The notes under the pieces are model-generated. The model worked only from the letters and a program-made list of their open reading frames with translations, did not search any database and was not told where the DNA came from. Positions 50,656 through 58,482 of a DNA stretch of 64,000 nt are shown in pieces. Source of the stretch: Betaproteobacteria bacterium Ga0077526 (GTDB taxonomy: Bacteria > Pseudomonadota > Gammaproteobacteria > Burkholderiales > Ga0077523); contig LNDV01000021.1 of assembly GCA_001464765.1 (NCBI GenBank), positions 1-64,000 on the forward strand, read 5' to 3'. The first letter of the stretch is position 1. Each line of letters starts with the position of its first letter. A program made the translations under genes and the position numbers.

Positions 50656-50718
50656 CCCATCCATCGAGAGAACGTCACCCGGCAAGCCGGGCGCCGCCTC
50701 TCATGTCAAGCGTTACAA
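50650..50718 (+). other. attC site 1
   Basis: GGCTAAC (50650-50656, overlapping the cassette 1 stop) and GTTACAA (50712-50718) bound a 69-bp site with an inner CCCGGC-AAG-CCGGGC palindrome. The motif ATCCATCGAGAG is a typical L'' region. Confidence 0.85.
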
Positions 50719-50722
50719 GTCA

Positions 50723-51316
50723 ATGCGCGGACGCCTCGCTTTCCTTGCGATTTGCAGCTTGCTCGTAAGCATTCCTGGGACTGTATTCTCCCAGGTAACT
50801 TGTTCCTGTATGGAAGGAAGCCTTGATGACAGTGGACAACTCTGCTTGCCATCGGCCATTGACGGTTTTCAAACAAGGCCCGTGCTTGACGAACGCCGAG
50901 CCGTTTTGAGGGGGTATCGGAATTCCGTCGGCGGCGGGTATATCGGGCCGACTCATCGGTTAGCAATCACTGTGTACTTCTACGACCGCGAAGTACCAGA
51001 TGAGGTATCCGATGCTAAAGAGGTCCGGGCTGCCCTCGCGGAAATCCTGCGATCCCATAAGGGCGCTCGCGTTGAAATGGGAGGAAAGGGTTCGTTGCCT
51101 CTTGCGGGCAATCCGACCGAAGCACACGGCGGGGTACTCACGTGGCGCGAAGGCAGTAACGACTATGCTTCATTCCTATGGCTCATCCCACGAACGTCGC
51201 GATGGATAAAGATTCGCGGAACGTACGTTCGGCCACTTGGCGGGGAAGCTGAAGCAATGCGCATTGTCATTGAATCGATTCACAAAGTCGTCAGCTCCAT
51301 ATGTGTCCTGCGGTGA
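50723..51316 (+). CDS. Cassette 2: exported protein of unknown function
   Basis: A 197-residue protein with a signal peptide (LAFLAICSLLVSIPGTVFS). Cysteines cluster at the mature N-terminus (TCSCMEGSLDDSGQLC). The rest is alpha/beta without a recognised family. ATG at 50723 lies 4 bp after the attC core, as expected for a cassette gene without much leader. Confidence 0.7.
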   Translation: MRGRLAFLAICSLLVSIPGTVFSQVTCSCMEGSLDDSGQLCLPSAIDGFQTRPVLDERRAVLRGYRNSVGGGYIGPTHRLAITVYFYDREVPDEVSDAKEVRAALAEILRSHKGARVEMGGKGSLPLAGNPTEAHGGVLTWREGSNDYASFLWLIPRTSRWIKIRGTYVRPLGGEAEAMRIVIESIHKVVSSICVLR

Positions 51317-51323
51317 CATCGAC

Positions 51324-51413
51324 TTCTAACTCTAGGTGGAACGGACGAGCCGCGGCCCGCCGTGCCGGCGCGAAGAGCGTCGCGGCGCCCCGCCGTTCAC
51401 CAAGACGTTGGGC
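51324..51413 (+). other. attC site 2
   Basis: TTCTAAC (51324-51330) and GTTGGGC (51407-51413) bound a 90-bp site with GGTGGAACGG / CCGTTCACC arms, so it folds into a long hairpin. Confidence 0.88.
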
Positions 51414-51432
51414 ATTCGTGTAGACACCCGCC

Positions 51433-51726
51433 ATGGAGAAGGTGACGCAATCACAGGGAGTAGCGCTGGCCGACCTGTTGGAGAAGGTGCTAGCCGGCGA
51501 AGTCACGATACAAAGCGTTATCGATGCGCCCGAGAACGATAACGCGGCCTTGGCGTCTTGTTTCCATGGACTTCAACACTTCCTGTTGGACCAAACGCTC
51601 CGCGAGTCGGACCCCGCATACCGCCAGATGCAGGAGCGAGAAATGCGCCTCCTGATTGGGTGTCTTTGGGATGGAGCAAGTACCGAGGCAATTCGGCGCA
51701 TCTCCTTCTTGGGGTCGACAGAGTGA
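51433..51726 (+). CDS. Cassette 3: small protein of unknown function
   Basis: A 97-residue, mostly helical, acidic soluble protein (ADLLEKVLAGEVTIQSVIDA; LIGCLWDGASTEAIRRISFL). No signal peptide or known motif. The 93 bp after its stop up to attC 3 hold no gene. Confidence 0.6.
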   Translation: MEKVTQSQGVALADLLEKVLAGEVTIQSVIDAPENDNAALASCFHGLQHFLLDQTLRESDPAYRQMQEREMRLLIGCLWDGASTEAIRRISFLGSTE

Positions 51727-51819
51727 CGGCTCATAAAGAGACCACGAATTCATGCTTCGAACGTCGCCCTTCACCTCAGGCGTGTCAGCACCGCCTCAAC
51801 TCACAGGGGCGGCTGTCAG

Positions 51820-51880
51820 GCCCAACAGTGCGCTCGTTCGGACTGGCCTGCGGCCAGCCGCACAGCGCTGATCGTTAGCC
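51820..51880 (+). other. attC site 3
   Basis: GCCCAAC (51820-51826) and GTTAGCC (51874-51880) bound a 61-bp site with the inner stem ACTGGCC-TGC-GGCCAGC. Confidence 0.9.
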
Positions 51881-51885
51881 ACGTC

Positions 51886-52473
51886 ATGCACGTCACATCA
51901 CCCAAGGAGTCGCTTCTTGCCGGCGCAAGCATTCTGGAACCTGCCCTGGTGCCCCACGGTTTTGCGTTCGTCCTACGTGATGAAGGTTCCGGCTCGGGCG
52001 GTCACTTCGCTTGGGGTGAGTACGTTCGCGACGATCGCCGGCTTGAGCTTCACTATCGTGTGAGCCTCGGCCTAGTCGCATATCATGCTTCTGGACGGCG
52101 CGCCTCACACGAGGCGTATATGCGCGAGTTGGGCGTTTGGAAGGAATGCCAGTACCCAGGCTTCTCTCAAGACGAGGTCCAGGTTTTCCACGCACTGGCC
52201 CACGACCTTGCATTCGCACGAGACTTCGTAGAAGGCGATGCAGGGACCCTCGTAGCTGCGGCCCACCGAGAGAACATAGCCACTGTGGAGCGGTCGGAAC
52301 ACTTACAGGCAAGCTACGCCGGTGACACTAGAGCCGTAGAAAGGATGCGCGCCCTGTTCAAAGAGGGCCGGTACGCGGAAGTGGTGGAACTCTTTGACAA
52401 ACTCCACTCCCAGCACCTTCTCTCAGATGCTCAGCTTCGCCTCGTCCAAATTGCCCGTGAAAGAATCGGCTAA
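51886..52473 (+). CDS. Cassette 4: protein of unknown function
   Basis: A 195-residue soluble protein. The first 100 residues look alpha/beta (FAFVLRDEGSGSGGHFAWGE; LELHYRVSLGLVAYH); the C-terminus is helical (MRALFKEGRYAEVVELFDKL resembles a TPR-like helix pair). No family was recognised. The stop overlaps attC 4. Confidence 0.65.
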   Translation: MHVTSPKESLLAGASILEPALVPHGFAFVLRDEGSGSGGHFAWGEYVRDDRRLELHYRVSLGLVAYHASGRRASHEAYMRELGVWKECQYPGFSQDEVQVFHALAHDLAFARDFVEGDAGTLVAAAHRENIATVERSEHLQASYAGDTRAVERMRALFKEGRYAEVVELFDKLHSQHLLSDAQLRLVQIARERIG

Positions 52474-52545
52474 CCCGCGCATCCACCCGACCGCCAACGG
52501 CGCGCTTCGCCCGCCGTCGCCGTCAGGTGATGCTATTCGTTAGCC
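52468..52545 (+). other. attC site 4
   Basis: GGCTAAC (52468-52474) and GTTAGCC (52539-52545) are exact inverted copies bounding a 78-bp site. Confidence 0.9.
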
Positions 52546-52548
52546 CGC

Positions 52549-53112
52549 ATGGACTACCCACTACTGACACCTCCCCGAGAATTAGAGAGCTTTCCTGATC
52601 TTGGCCCAGGCGAAGCGGCAGACCTCTTCGAATGGTTCGTCTCTCAGGAAGATGAACGGGTGTCGCTACTTTCACAGGCATTTGAGGCCGAAGTCGGCCT
52701 CCGAGCAAGTCATGACAAGCATGGGCTTGGTCTGCTTTGGGCATGGATCGCCCGATGTATTGAAGTAGTCCCAGCAGAGACGGCACCTATTAACATCCAC
52801 GGGATGTCTATCCCAAACCGCCAACTATCATCCGGCTCTTTAGCATTAGCCATTGATTTGGGTTTCTTCATCGCAACGTTGCTCCGATCCAACAACCCTT
52901 GTGTTCATTGGATGCTGTGGACGAAGAGTAAGGACTACTACTTTCAAAAGCCCGTTCTCGCCGTTCAAGGTGGCAGGCCTTTCATTCCATCAGATCCCGT
53001 CATTGCAGAGATGTGGAAGGTTGTTCGTGGTGAGCGCAACGATCAGGCACTAATAACGACAATCGAGCGGATAGAAGATCGGCTGAGCAAGGAGTGTGAG
53101 AGTGCGGGCTAA
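52549..53112 (+). CDS. Cassette 5: protein of unknown function
   Basis: A 187-residue soluble protein, helical and Trp-rich (LFEWFVSQEDERVSLLSQAF; LLWAWIARCIEV; WMLWTKSKDYYFQKP). No recognised motif and no signal peptide. ATG lies 3 bp after the attC 4 core and the stop TAA lies inside attC 5. Confidence 0.65.
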   Translation: MDYPLLTPPRELESFPDLGPGEAADLFEWFVSQEDERVSLLSQAFEAEVGLRASHDKHGLGLLWAWIARCIEVVPAETAPINIHGMSIPNRQLSSGSLALAIDLGFFIATLLRSNNPCVHWMLWTKSKDYYFQKPVLAVQGGRPFIPSDPVIAEMWKVVRGERNDQALITTIERIEDRLSKECESAG

Positions 53113-53205
53113 CAATTCCGTCGAGAGGGACCGCCCACAAGCTGCGCTTGTGGGTTCCCTTCGCGGCTTCGCCGCTACGGCGGCCCCTCACGTCAAACGT
53201 TGGAC
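53107..53205 (+). other. attC site 5
   Basis: GGCTAAC (53107-53113), followed by AATTCCGTCGAGAGGGACCG, and GTTGGAC (53199-53205) bound a 99-bp site with inner stems (CCACAAGC / GCTTGTGG; GCGGC-TTC-GCCGC). Confidence 0.9.
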
Positions 53206-53214
53206 CTCCGCCCC

Positions 53215-53463
53215 ATGAGACTCCTCGACGCGGACAAGCAGCTGCCACTGTGGAACGTCCAGTTGTACTTGACGACGTCCGAGGCTCACCAGGTTGTGGC
53301 TGCGCTCACCCGCCTGCTGGCCGATCCAGAGGCGAACGACCACAAACACGTGGTCGCGCTGGATGGACTTCGAGAGATCTCAGTCTCCCTGGTTACACCG
53401 CGGAAGCTTGAAGACCTAAGTAGATACACCGAAGCTGAACGACGGATGTTCGAGGAGAGTTAA
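53215..53463 (+). CDS. Cassette 6: small protein of unknown function
   Basis: An 82-residue soluble protein (LWNVQLYLTTSEAHQVVAAL; ISVSLVTPRKLEDLSRYTEA), predicted beta-alpha-beta. ATG at 53215 was preferred to the TTG that overlaps the attC 5 core. No function assigned. Confidence 0.6.
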   Translation: MRLLDADKQLPLWNVQLYLTTSEAHQVVAALTRLLADPEANDHKHVVALDGLREISVSLVTPRKLEDLSRYTEAERRMFEES

Positions 53464-53480
53464 GTGGGTAGAGAAGCGGT

Positions 53481-53546
53481 GTCCAACCCGGCGCTCGTGC
53501 GGACTGGCCGCCTGCGGCGTCCAGCCTCACAGCTCTATCGTTGGGC
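53481..53546 (+). other. attC site 6
   Basis: GTCCAAC (53481-53487) and GTTGGGC (53540-53546) bound a 66-bp site with inner stem GGACTGGCCGC / GCGGCGTCC. Confidence 0.9.
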
Positions 53547-53569
53547 GTCGTGATACGAGGCTTCGACTG

Positions 53570-53980
53570 TTGAGCCCCAATCTATCTGGTTTCCTCCCTA
53601 GACTACTTGTCTACGTCGGATCGCTTCTGGTCGCCGGCTTCTACTTGCTATCGACAGCAGGGTGGTTACTCGCAAACTATCTCGCGCTGACCGGGTCACT
53701 CGGTGAGGATGGTCTCGTTACGATTAATCGGTTGACGCTAGTTGACGCATTCGTTCGCGTAGCGCAGGTCGTCCTCGTATCCCTCGCTTCAATTCTGCTG
53801 ATCATGAAGAGGAAGGCCTCTCTGCCCCTGTTTGTCGCCACCGCCCTGTCTAGTATGCTTTGCACGACACTCATAGGGCATTGGGGCATAAGCTTTCTGG
53901 CAGGCCTCGTCCCACTTCTGCTAGTCGTGATCACGACCATGTACGTCTACTGGCAAGTCAAGGTCGGCCTTCTCAAATGA
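53570..53980 (+). CDS. Cassette 7: four-helix membrane protein
   Basis: A 136-residue hydrophobic protein with about four transmembrane segments (LLVYVGSLLVAGFYLLSTAG; AQVVLVSLASILLIM; LFVATALSSMLCTTLIG; SFLAGLVPLLLVVITTMYVY). The start is a TTG at 53570 and is uncertain. Unknown function. Confidence 0.6.
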   Translation: MSPNLSGFLPRLLVYVGSLLVAGFYLLSTAGWLLANYLALTGSLGEDGLVTINRLTLVDAFVRVAQVVLVSLASILLIMKRKASLPLFVATALSSMLCTTLIGHWGISFLAGLVPLLLVVITTMYVYWQVKVGLLK

Positions 53981-53987
53981 AGGCGTG

Positions 53988-54053
53988 GCCCAACCAAACG
54001 CTCGTTCGGACCGGCCGCCTGCGACGTCCGGCCCCACACCTATTGCGTTGGGC
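53988..54053 (+). other. attC site 7
   Basis: GCCCAAC (53988-53994) and GTTGGGC (54047-54053) are exact inverted copies bounding a 66-bp site. It is very similar to attC 6, including GGCCGCCTGCG in the stem tip. Confidence 0.9.
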
Positions 54054-54095
54054 ATCACAAACAAAAGCTTGCTCTGGCATCTCCGAGGTACAGCA

Positions 54096-54485
54096 ATGAC
54101 TAGAAGATTGATCAGCTCTGGTTCTACTTTCGAGCAGGAAATTGGATACTCGCGTGCAGTGGTGGTCGGCGAGTGGGTTTTCGTTTCTGGAACCACCGGC
54201 TTCGACTACTCAAGCATGACCATCGCAGATGGATTGCCCGAGCAGGCGGAGCAGTGCTTCAAGAACATCGCAGCAGCGCTATCGCAGGCAGGGGCAAGCC
54301 TGCAAGACGTTGTTCGTGTCACATACGTGCTCCCCAATGGAGCCGAGTTTCCGGAGTGCTGGCCAATCCTTCGAAAGTACTTTGGTGATGTACGCCCGGC
54401 TGCCATGATGATCTCTGCTGGGTTGTCTGATCCACGAATGCGGATCGAGATCGAAGTCACCGCGTTGAAGAGATCGGTGGCGTGA
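54096..54485 (+). CDS. Cassette 8: RidA family protein (copy 1)
   Basis: A 129-residue RidA/YjgF-family protein (FVSGTTGFD; QCFKNIAAALSQAGASLQDVVRVTYVL; DPRMRIEIEVTAL with the conserved Arg that binds the substrate carboxylate). RidA enzymes hydrolyse reactive enamine/imine intermediates. ATG at 54096 has GAGG upstream. It is about 83% identical to the protein at 60011-60400 by direct comparison (22 differences in 129). Confidence 0.9.
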   Translation: MTRRLISSGSTFEQEIGYSRAVVVGEWVFVSGTTGFDYSSMTIADGLPEQAEQCFKNIAAALSQAGASLQDVVRVTYVLPNGAEFPECWPILRKYFGDVRPAAMMISAGLSDPRMRIEIEVTALKRSVA

Positions 54486-54501
54486 AGGTTTGTGCCGTGA
54501 C

Positions 54502-54569
54502 GCCCAACCATTCCATCGAGCGGATGCCCAACCGGCTGCGCCGGTCGGTCCCCGCTCATGGCCAGCGTT
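54502..54569 (+). other. attC site 8, interrupted by an IS
   Basis: GCCCAAC (54502-54508) opens the site; CCAACCGGC-TGC-GCCGGTCGG forms the stem. It ends ..CCAGCGTT at 54569, where the IS1182-family element begins, so the last four core bases are displaced. Confidence 0.85.
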
Positions 54570-56336
54570 GAAGCTGTAGAAAAACCCCCTCCCACCCCTT
54601 GATCCTGGGTCTCCCCCTCGGCATCATCGTCGCAACAGCGTTGCTGCGGAGAAGTCGCCGATGCCGAACTTCCGTCCCGTCGAGAGGCACCTCAAGTTCC
54701 TCGCCATCGACTTCGAAGCGCAACTGCTTCCCGGCACCTTCGAGCACGCCGTGAGCGTGCTGGTCGACGAAGAACTCGACCTCACGCCGTTCGTCGAGAC
54801 CTATCGCAACGACGACACGGGAGCTCCCGCCTACCACCCTGGTGTTCTCCTCAAGGTCATCCTGTTTGGCTACAGCCGTGGGCTGATCAGCTCACGCGCC
54901 ATCGCCACGGCGTGCCGCCAGCACGTGCAGTTCATGGTGCTGAGCGGGGACAGCCGGCCTGACTTCAGCACGATCGCCGGGTTCGTCAGCCGGCACGACA
55001 AGGCGATCCAGGCGCTGTTCACCCAGGTGCTGATGATCTGCGGGCGAGAGGGGCTGATCGGTGGGGAGATGTTCGCCATTGACGGGGTGAAGCTTCCCAG
55101 CAATGCCGCGAAGGCGAAGAGCGGGCTGAGAGAGGACTTCGAGCGAGAGGCGCAGAAGATCGAGAGGGCGGTGGAGAAGATGGTGGCCGAGCACCGCCGG
55201 CAGGATGCAGCGAAGGTCGAAGCCGAACCCGCGCAGGCCAAGAAGCGGCTGGAGAAGGTCAGCCGAATGAAGGCCCACGCGCAGGAGCTCCGCGCATGGC
55301 TCAAGAAGAACCCGGAAGATCGTATCGGCGCCAGCGGCAAGCCGGTGCTGAGCAACCGCACGGACAACCAGTCGGCGAAGATGTCCACGGACAAGGGCGT
55401 GGTGCAGGGTTACTGCGCCGTGGCAGCGGTGGACGAGAAGCACCAGATCATCGTGGCTGCGCAAGCGCACGGCACCGGATCGGAGCAGGCACTGCTGCCG
55501 GGGATGGTGGAAGACCTGAAGACGGTCCTGGAACCCGAGAGCGTGATCGTCGCCGACGCGGGCTACCACAGCGAAGCGAACCTGGCCCACCTGGAAGCCG
55601 AGAAGGTCGAGGCCTACATCGCCGACCGCGGGTACCGGGACCGAGACGAGCGATACGAAGGCCAGGCCAAACACAAGGCGAAGGCTGATGCGCTTTGGGA
55701 CAAGAGCCCGAAGGTACCGAAGAAGGGCCGATTTGCGGTGAGCGCGTTCACTGTTGCGAAGGATCGGACCCACGCGGTATGCCCCGCCGGCAAGAAGCTT
55801 TACCGCAGCGGCGCGAACTGCAACATCGACGGTCGGCAGGCGATCAAGTTCAAGGCGGCGCAGGGAAGCTGCGCGAACTGCTCGATGAGGACGCGCTGTC
55901 TACGCACCCCGGACCAAACCTCACCACGATCGATCGCCGTGTTTGTAGGCCGACACGCCAACGCGCTCGAACGGCCGATCGAGCGTATGCGGCGCAAGCT
56001 CGACAGTGAGAAGGGCCGACAGATGATCACCCGTCGCTTCCCGACAGTGGAACCGGTGTTCGCGAACCTGCGGCACAACAAGGGCCTCGACCGGTTCACG
56101 CTGCGAAGCCGAAAGAAGGTGGAGGGGCAGTGGAGGTTGTACTGCCTGGTGCACAACATCGAGAAGCTGATGAAGGCGAGGTGTGCGGAATGAGGATAGG
56201 GGCGGAGAGGAACGACCTTCTCGGAATGGCCGACGCCAGCGCGGAGACCGGACAACTACCGTCGGAATTGACCGAAAACGGGGGCGACGTATGATCACTA
56301 CTGTCTGGCCGCGTAGACGGCTTTTTCTACAGCTTC
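54570..56336 (+). mobile_element. IS1182-family insertion sequence
   Basis: A 1767-bp element. Left end GAAGCTGTAGAAAAACC and the reverse complement of the right end, GAAGCTGTAGAAAAAGCC, form the terminal inverted repeats. One transposase gene fills it. It begins directly after the GTT of the attC 8 core. The right end is followed by GTCA and lies inside a GNAT gene, so there is no matching target duplication; insertion plus an adjacent deletion is likely. Confidence 0.88.
54661..56193 (+). CDS. IS1182-family transposase
   Basis: A 510-residue DDE transposase. The N-terminal domain shows APAYHPGVLLKVILFGYSRG and ISSRAIATACRQHVQFMVLS. Catalytic Asp candidates are in GEMFAIDGVKLPSNAAKAK and VIVADAGYHSEANL. 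The C-terminal zinc-like region is CANCSMRTRC, followed by ..RRFPTVEPVFANLRHNKGLD, the DDE_6-type end. The frame is intact, so the element may be active. Confidence 0.93.
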   Translation: MPNFRPVERHLKFLAIDFEAQLLPGTFEHAVSVLVDEELDLTPFVETYRNDDTGAPAYHPGVLLKVILFGYSRGLISSRAIATACRQHVQFMVLSGDSRPDFSTIAGFVSRHDKAIQALFTQVLMICGREGLIGGEMFAIDGVKLPSNAAKAKSGLREDFEREAQKIERAVEKMVAEHRRQDAAKVEAEPAQAKKRLEKVSRMKAHAQELRAWLKKNPEDRIGASGKPVLSNRTDNQSAKMSTDKGVVQGYCAVAAVDEKHQIIVAAQAHGTGSEQALLPGMVEDLKTVLEPESVIVADAGYHSEANLAHLEAEKVEAYIADRGYRDRDERYEGQAKHKAKADALWDKSPKVPKKGRFAVSAFTVAKDRTHAVCPAGKKLYRSGANCNIDGRQAIKFKAAQGSCANCSMRTRCLRTPDQTSPRSIAVFVGRHANALERPIERMRRKLDSEKGRQMITRRFPTVEPVFANLRHNKGLDRFTLRSRKKVEGQWRLYCLVHNIEKLMKARCAE

Positions 56337-56784
56337 GTCAACTGACGTCTCAGTCCTCGAGAACGTCGCACCTGATGTCTTCGACGATGCTCCAAGACCA
56401 GAGCTGTCGCGCGAGTTCTTGAACGATCCGCGTCACCACCTGGCCGTTGCGATCACCGAGCACGGTCTCGTGGTGGGCATGGCAAGTGGAGTCCACTATG
56501 TCCATCCAGACAAAGAGCCTCAGATGTTCATCAACGAGGTCGGGGTGTCCTCGGCCTATGAAGGCCAGGGTCTGGGCAAACGCCTCGTTGCTGCTCTGAT
56601 TGAGCGCGCGTCAGAACTGGGTTGCACCGAGGCCTGGACAGCCACCGAACCGGAGAATGCGCGCGCGCAAGCCCTGTACTCTAGGGCCGGCGGCGTGAAG
56701 GATCGAACACCCTTCGTGATGTTCACGTTCCCAGTTGCACCGAGTTGTGCCTCCGGTGATGCGAAAGGAGAGAATCGTGTCTAA
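56337..56784 (+). pseudogene. GNAT acetyltransferase, 5' end removed by the IS
   Basis: The in-frame sequence from the IS right border reads STDVSVLENVAPDVFDDAPR and continues through HHLAVAITEHGLVVG, SGVHYVHPDK, the acetyl-CoA loop VSSAYEGQGLGKRLV and AWTATEPENARAQALYSRAG. This is a GNAT of the AAC(3)-I-like type. Homology starts at the IS edge, so the first 10-20 residues and the start codon are gone. The only possible internal start is TTG at 56419, which would drop the first beta strand. Its stop overlaps the next gene. Confidence 0.75.
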
Positions 56785-57154
56785 GCTTCTACTTGTTTTG
56801 GCACTTATTGGTGGTGGCTTTTATTACTACAACAACTACATGCAGCCTGGTGGCGGGCTCACAGTAAAGAACCTTTTGGACAAGGTAGCATCCGCCCCTG
56901 TCTCCTCTGATGAAGCGCACACAGCCTTTAAGAATGCAGTAGTGGATTTCTGCAAAACCAATGGGACAAATCCCGGCAATGGTTATGGAACCACCGAGCA
57001 GTGCCTGTCCCAGCTAGAGAGCCAAACCGATGCCAGGTGTACCTCCCTTGCAATGGGCGGCTCTCTAAAACAGTATTCCTCTCAGCCTGAGCTTAAGTCT
57101 GCATTTCGTACTTACTTCAAGTGCGCAGCCCGTGCTTTAGAAAGGCAAGGGTAG
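56777..57154 (+). CDS. Cassette 9: membrane-anchored small protein
   Basis: A 125-residue protein with an N-terminal transmembrane anchor (LLLVLALIGGGFYYYNNY) and a soluble part with four Cys (VDFCKTNGTN; EQCLSQLE; ARCTSLAMG; FKCAARALE), likely two disulfides outside the cytoplasm. GTG at 56777 was chosen because AAGGAGAG lies six bases upstream. It overlaps the GNAT stop and no attC separates them, so this was a two-gene cassette. Confidence 0.65.
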   Translation: MSKLLLVLALIGGGFYYYNNYMQPGGGLTVKNLLDKVASAPVSSDEAHTAFKNAVVDFCKTNGTNPGNGYGTTEQCLSQLESQTDARCTSLAMGGSLKQYSSQPELKSAFRTYFKCAARALERQG

Positions 57155-57155
57155 G

Positions 57156-57227
57156 CTTTTTAAGAGCGCGCTCAAGAGGGATCCGGTGTCAGGCGCCGCC
57201 TGCCTCCTGGCCCTTTAGCGCAACGTT
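57156..57227 (+). other. attC site 9, interrupted by MITE 1
   Basis: A degenerate R'' (around TTTTAAG, 57158-57164) is followed by the typical GCGCGCTCAAGAGGGA, an inner stem AGGCG-CC-GCCT, and GCGCAACGTT. The GTT core ends at 57227, where MITE 1 begins. Confidence 0.7.
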
Positions 57228-57385
57228 GAGGCTGTAGAAGAAGTCTTTCTTTCGTGGAACGTCGAGAATGAGACCAGAGTTAATTGCGCAGGACGCGCTC
57301 TATCGAACACTACGACCCGCGGGAGGGGTAGACGGCTCTCCGTTTTCTTCCCTCCTTCGAGTCGGGCGACTTTTTCTACACCCTC
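57228..57385. mobile_element. MITE 1 (IS1182-type ends) in an attC core
   Basis: A 158-bp element with ends GAGGCTGTAGAAGAAGTC and, reversed, GAGGGTGTAGAAAAAGTCG, very like the IS1182-family ends at 54570. It is non-coding. It is flanked by CGTT on the left and CGTT on the right (57386-57388 is GTT). It shares an inner block (GCAGGACGCGC.CTATCGAA) with MITEs 2 and 3. Confidence 0.8.
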
Positions 57386-57410
57386 GTTGGCGACAAACGG
57401 TTTCGTCCCC

Positions 57411-57737
57411 ATGAGCGGCTTTGCGGTGTTCTTTCTGTTGATGCCGATCATTCTGGCTGCATGGTGCTTTTTTGAAGGTTGGCGACTTCGGACCGGTCGG
57501 AAGGTGATGTCGTTCGCGCGGAAAACAGTTCCACCCGAGAATCAGTTGTCGCTTAGCAAGAGTTACGGGACATTGCTAATGGCACTCGGCGTTTTCTTTC
57601 TCGTTGCTGTGTATGTCGCGATACGGTTGCGGTTCGACGCCAGCGGGTACGGTGCCTTGTTCTTGCTCGGGAGCGGTATCAACATGCTTGTCACGAACAT
57701 ATTGGATCGGAAGCATGGTGCGCAGCCGAAGCGCTAA
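57411..57737 (+). CDS. Cassette 10: membrane protein of unknown function
   Basis: A 108-residue protein with three hydrophobic segments (FAVFFLLMPIILAAWCFFEG; LLMALGVFFLVAVYVAI; ALFLLGSGINMLVTNIL). ATG at 57411 is 23 bp after MITE 1. Its stop lies in attC 10. No function assigned. Confidence 0.62.
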   Translation: MSGFAVFFLLMPIILAAWCFFEGWRLRTGRKVMSFARKTVPPENQLSLSKSYGTLLMALGVFFLVAVYVAIRLRFDASGYGALFLLGSGINMLVTNILDRKHGAQPKR

Positions 57738-57793
57738 GTCGCCGCTGGTGCGGACCGTCCGCCTTCGGCGCCCGGCTGCACAGATGTCACGTT
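57733..57793 (+). other. attC site 10, interrupted by MITE 2
   Basis: GCTAAGT opens the site (57733); the stem is GGTGCGGACCG / ..GCTGCACAG with CGCCTTCGGCG at the tip. It ends CACGTT at 57793, where MITE 2 begins. Confidence 0.78.
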
Positions 57794-57950
57794 GAGGCTG
57801 TGGAAGATCTCCTCTTTCGTGGAGCGTCGAAGATGAGACCAGAACTGACGTCGCAGGACGCGCGCTATCGAATGCTACGATCCGCAAGAAAAGAGAACGT
57901 ACCCCCGTATTTTTCCCGCCTTCGAGTTTGGCGACTTCTTCTACAGCCCC
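57794..57950. mobile_element. MITE 2 (IS1182-type ends) in an attC core
   Basis: A 157-bp non-coding element from GAGGCTGTGGAAG to CTTCTACAGCCCC. It is flanked by CGTT on the left and GTT (57951-57953) on the right. The inner sequence is clearly homologous to MITE 1 (TTTCGTGGA.CGTCGA; GATGAGACCAGA; GCAGGACGCGC). Confidence 0.8.
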
Positions 57951-57972
57951 GTTATCCTCAATCCAACGCGCA

Positions 57973-58392
57973 ATGAAAAACCGTCCAGTCAAAGTAGGAA
58001 ACGTGTTCGTTGAGCTCCCGGAGACGGTCCAGTATCCACTGGGTGAGGACCCGCGAGCGCAGAACTTCACAGCAGAACGAGGTGATGAGGTCAAACCTCT
58101 AGGGCAGCTGCCTGACATTCCGAACCCGAACGACTTCGTTGGTTCAGCCATGTTTCAAGTCCATGCAATTGGGAAGGTCGGAACGGCCGACAAACCATGG
58201 GTCAAGATCACGGGCATCATCGTGTTTTCCGTTGCCCTATTGGGCCCCTTGGAAGTAGCACTGCTTTTCCGCTGGGTCAATGCAGGAAACTGGGTGCCAT
58301 TTGTGTTCTTCAATACTGGCGTTCTGGCACTTTGGCGTTGGAGGAAGAATGCCAAGCGCAAGATTGAGCAGAGACTCAAGAAGACCGGCTAA
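57973..58392 (+). CDS. Cassette 11: membrane protein of unknown function
   Basis: A 139-residue protein. The N-terminal 80 residues are soluble (VFVELPETVQYPLG; GQLPDIPNPNDFVGSAMFQ), followed by two transmembrane helices (ITGIIVFSVALLGPLEVALL; WVPFVFFNTGVLALW) and a basic tail. ATG at 57973 is 22 bp after MITE 2; the stop is in attC 11. Confidence 0.65.
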   Translation: MKNRPVKVGNVFVELPETVQYPLGEDPRAQNFTAERGDEVKPLGQLPDIPNPNDFVGSAMFQVHAIGKVGTADKPWVKITGIIVFSVALLGPLEVALLFRWVNAGNWVPFVFFNTGVLALWRWRKNAKRKIEQRLKKTG

Positions 58393-58476
58393 CCAGTCCG
58401 TCAACGGGACGCCAGAATGCGCCGCATTGTAGTGCCGTTCGCTGCGCTACGGCGTCCGTTACGTCCAACGTTCGAG
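58387..58476 (+). other. attC site 11
   Basis: GGCTAAC (58387-58393), then CAGTCCGTCAACGGGACG, and GTTCGAG (58470-58476) bound a 90-bp site with inner inverted segments (GACGCC / GGCGTC). Confidence 0.85.
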
Positions 58477-58482
58477 TCGACC

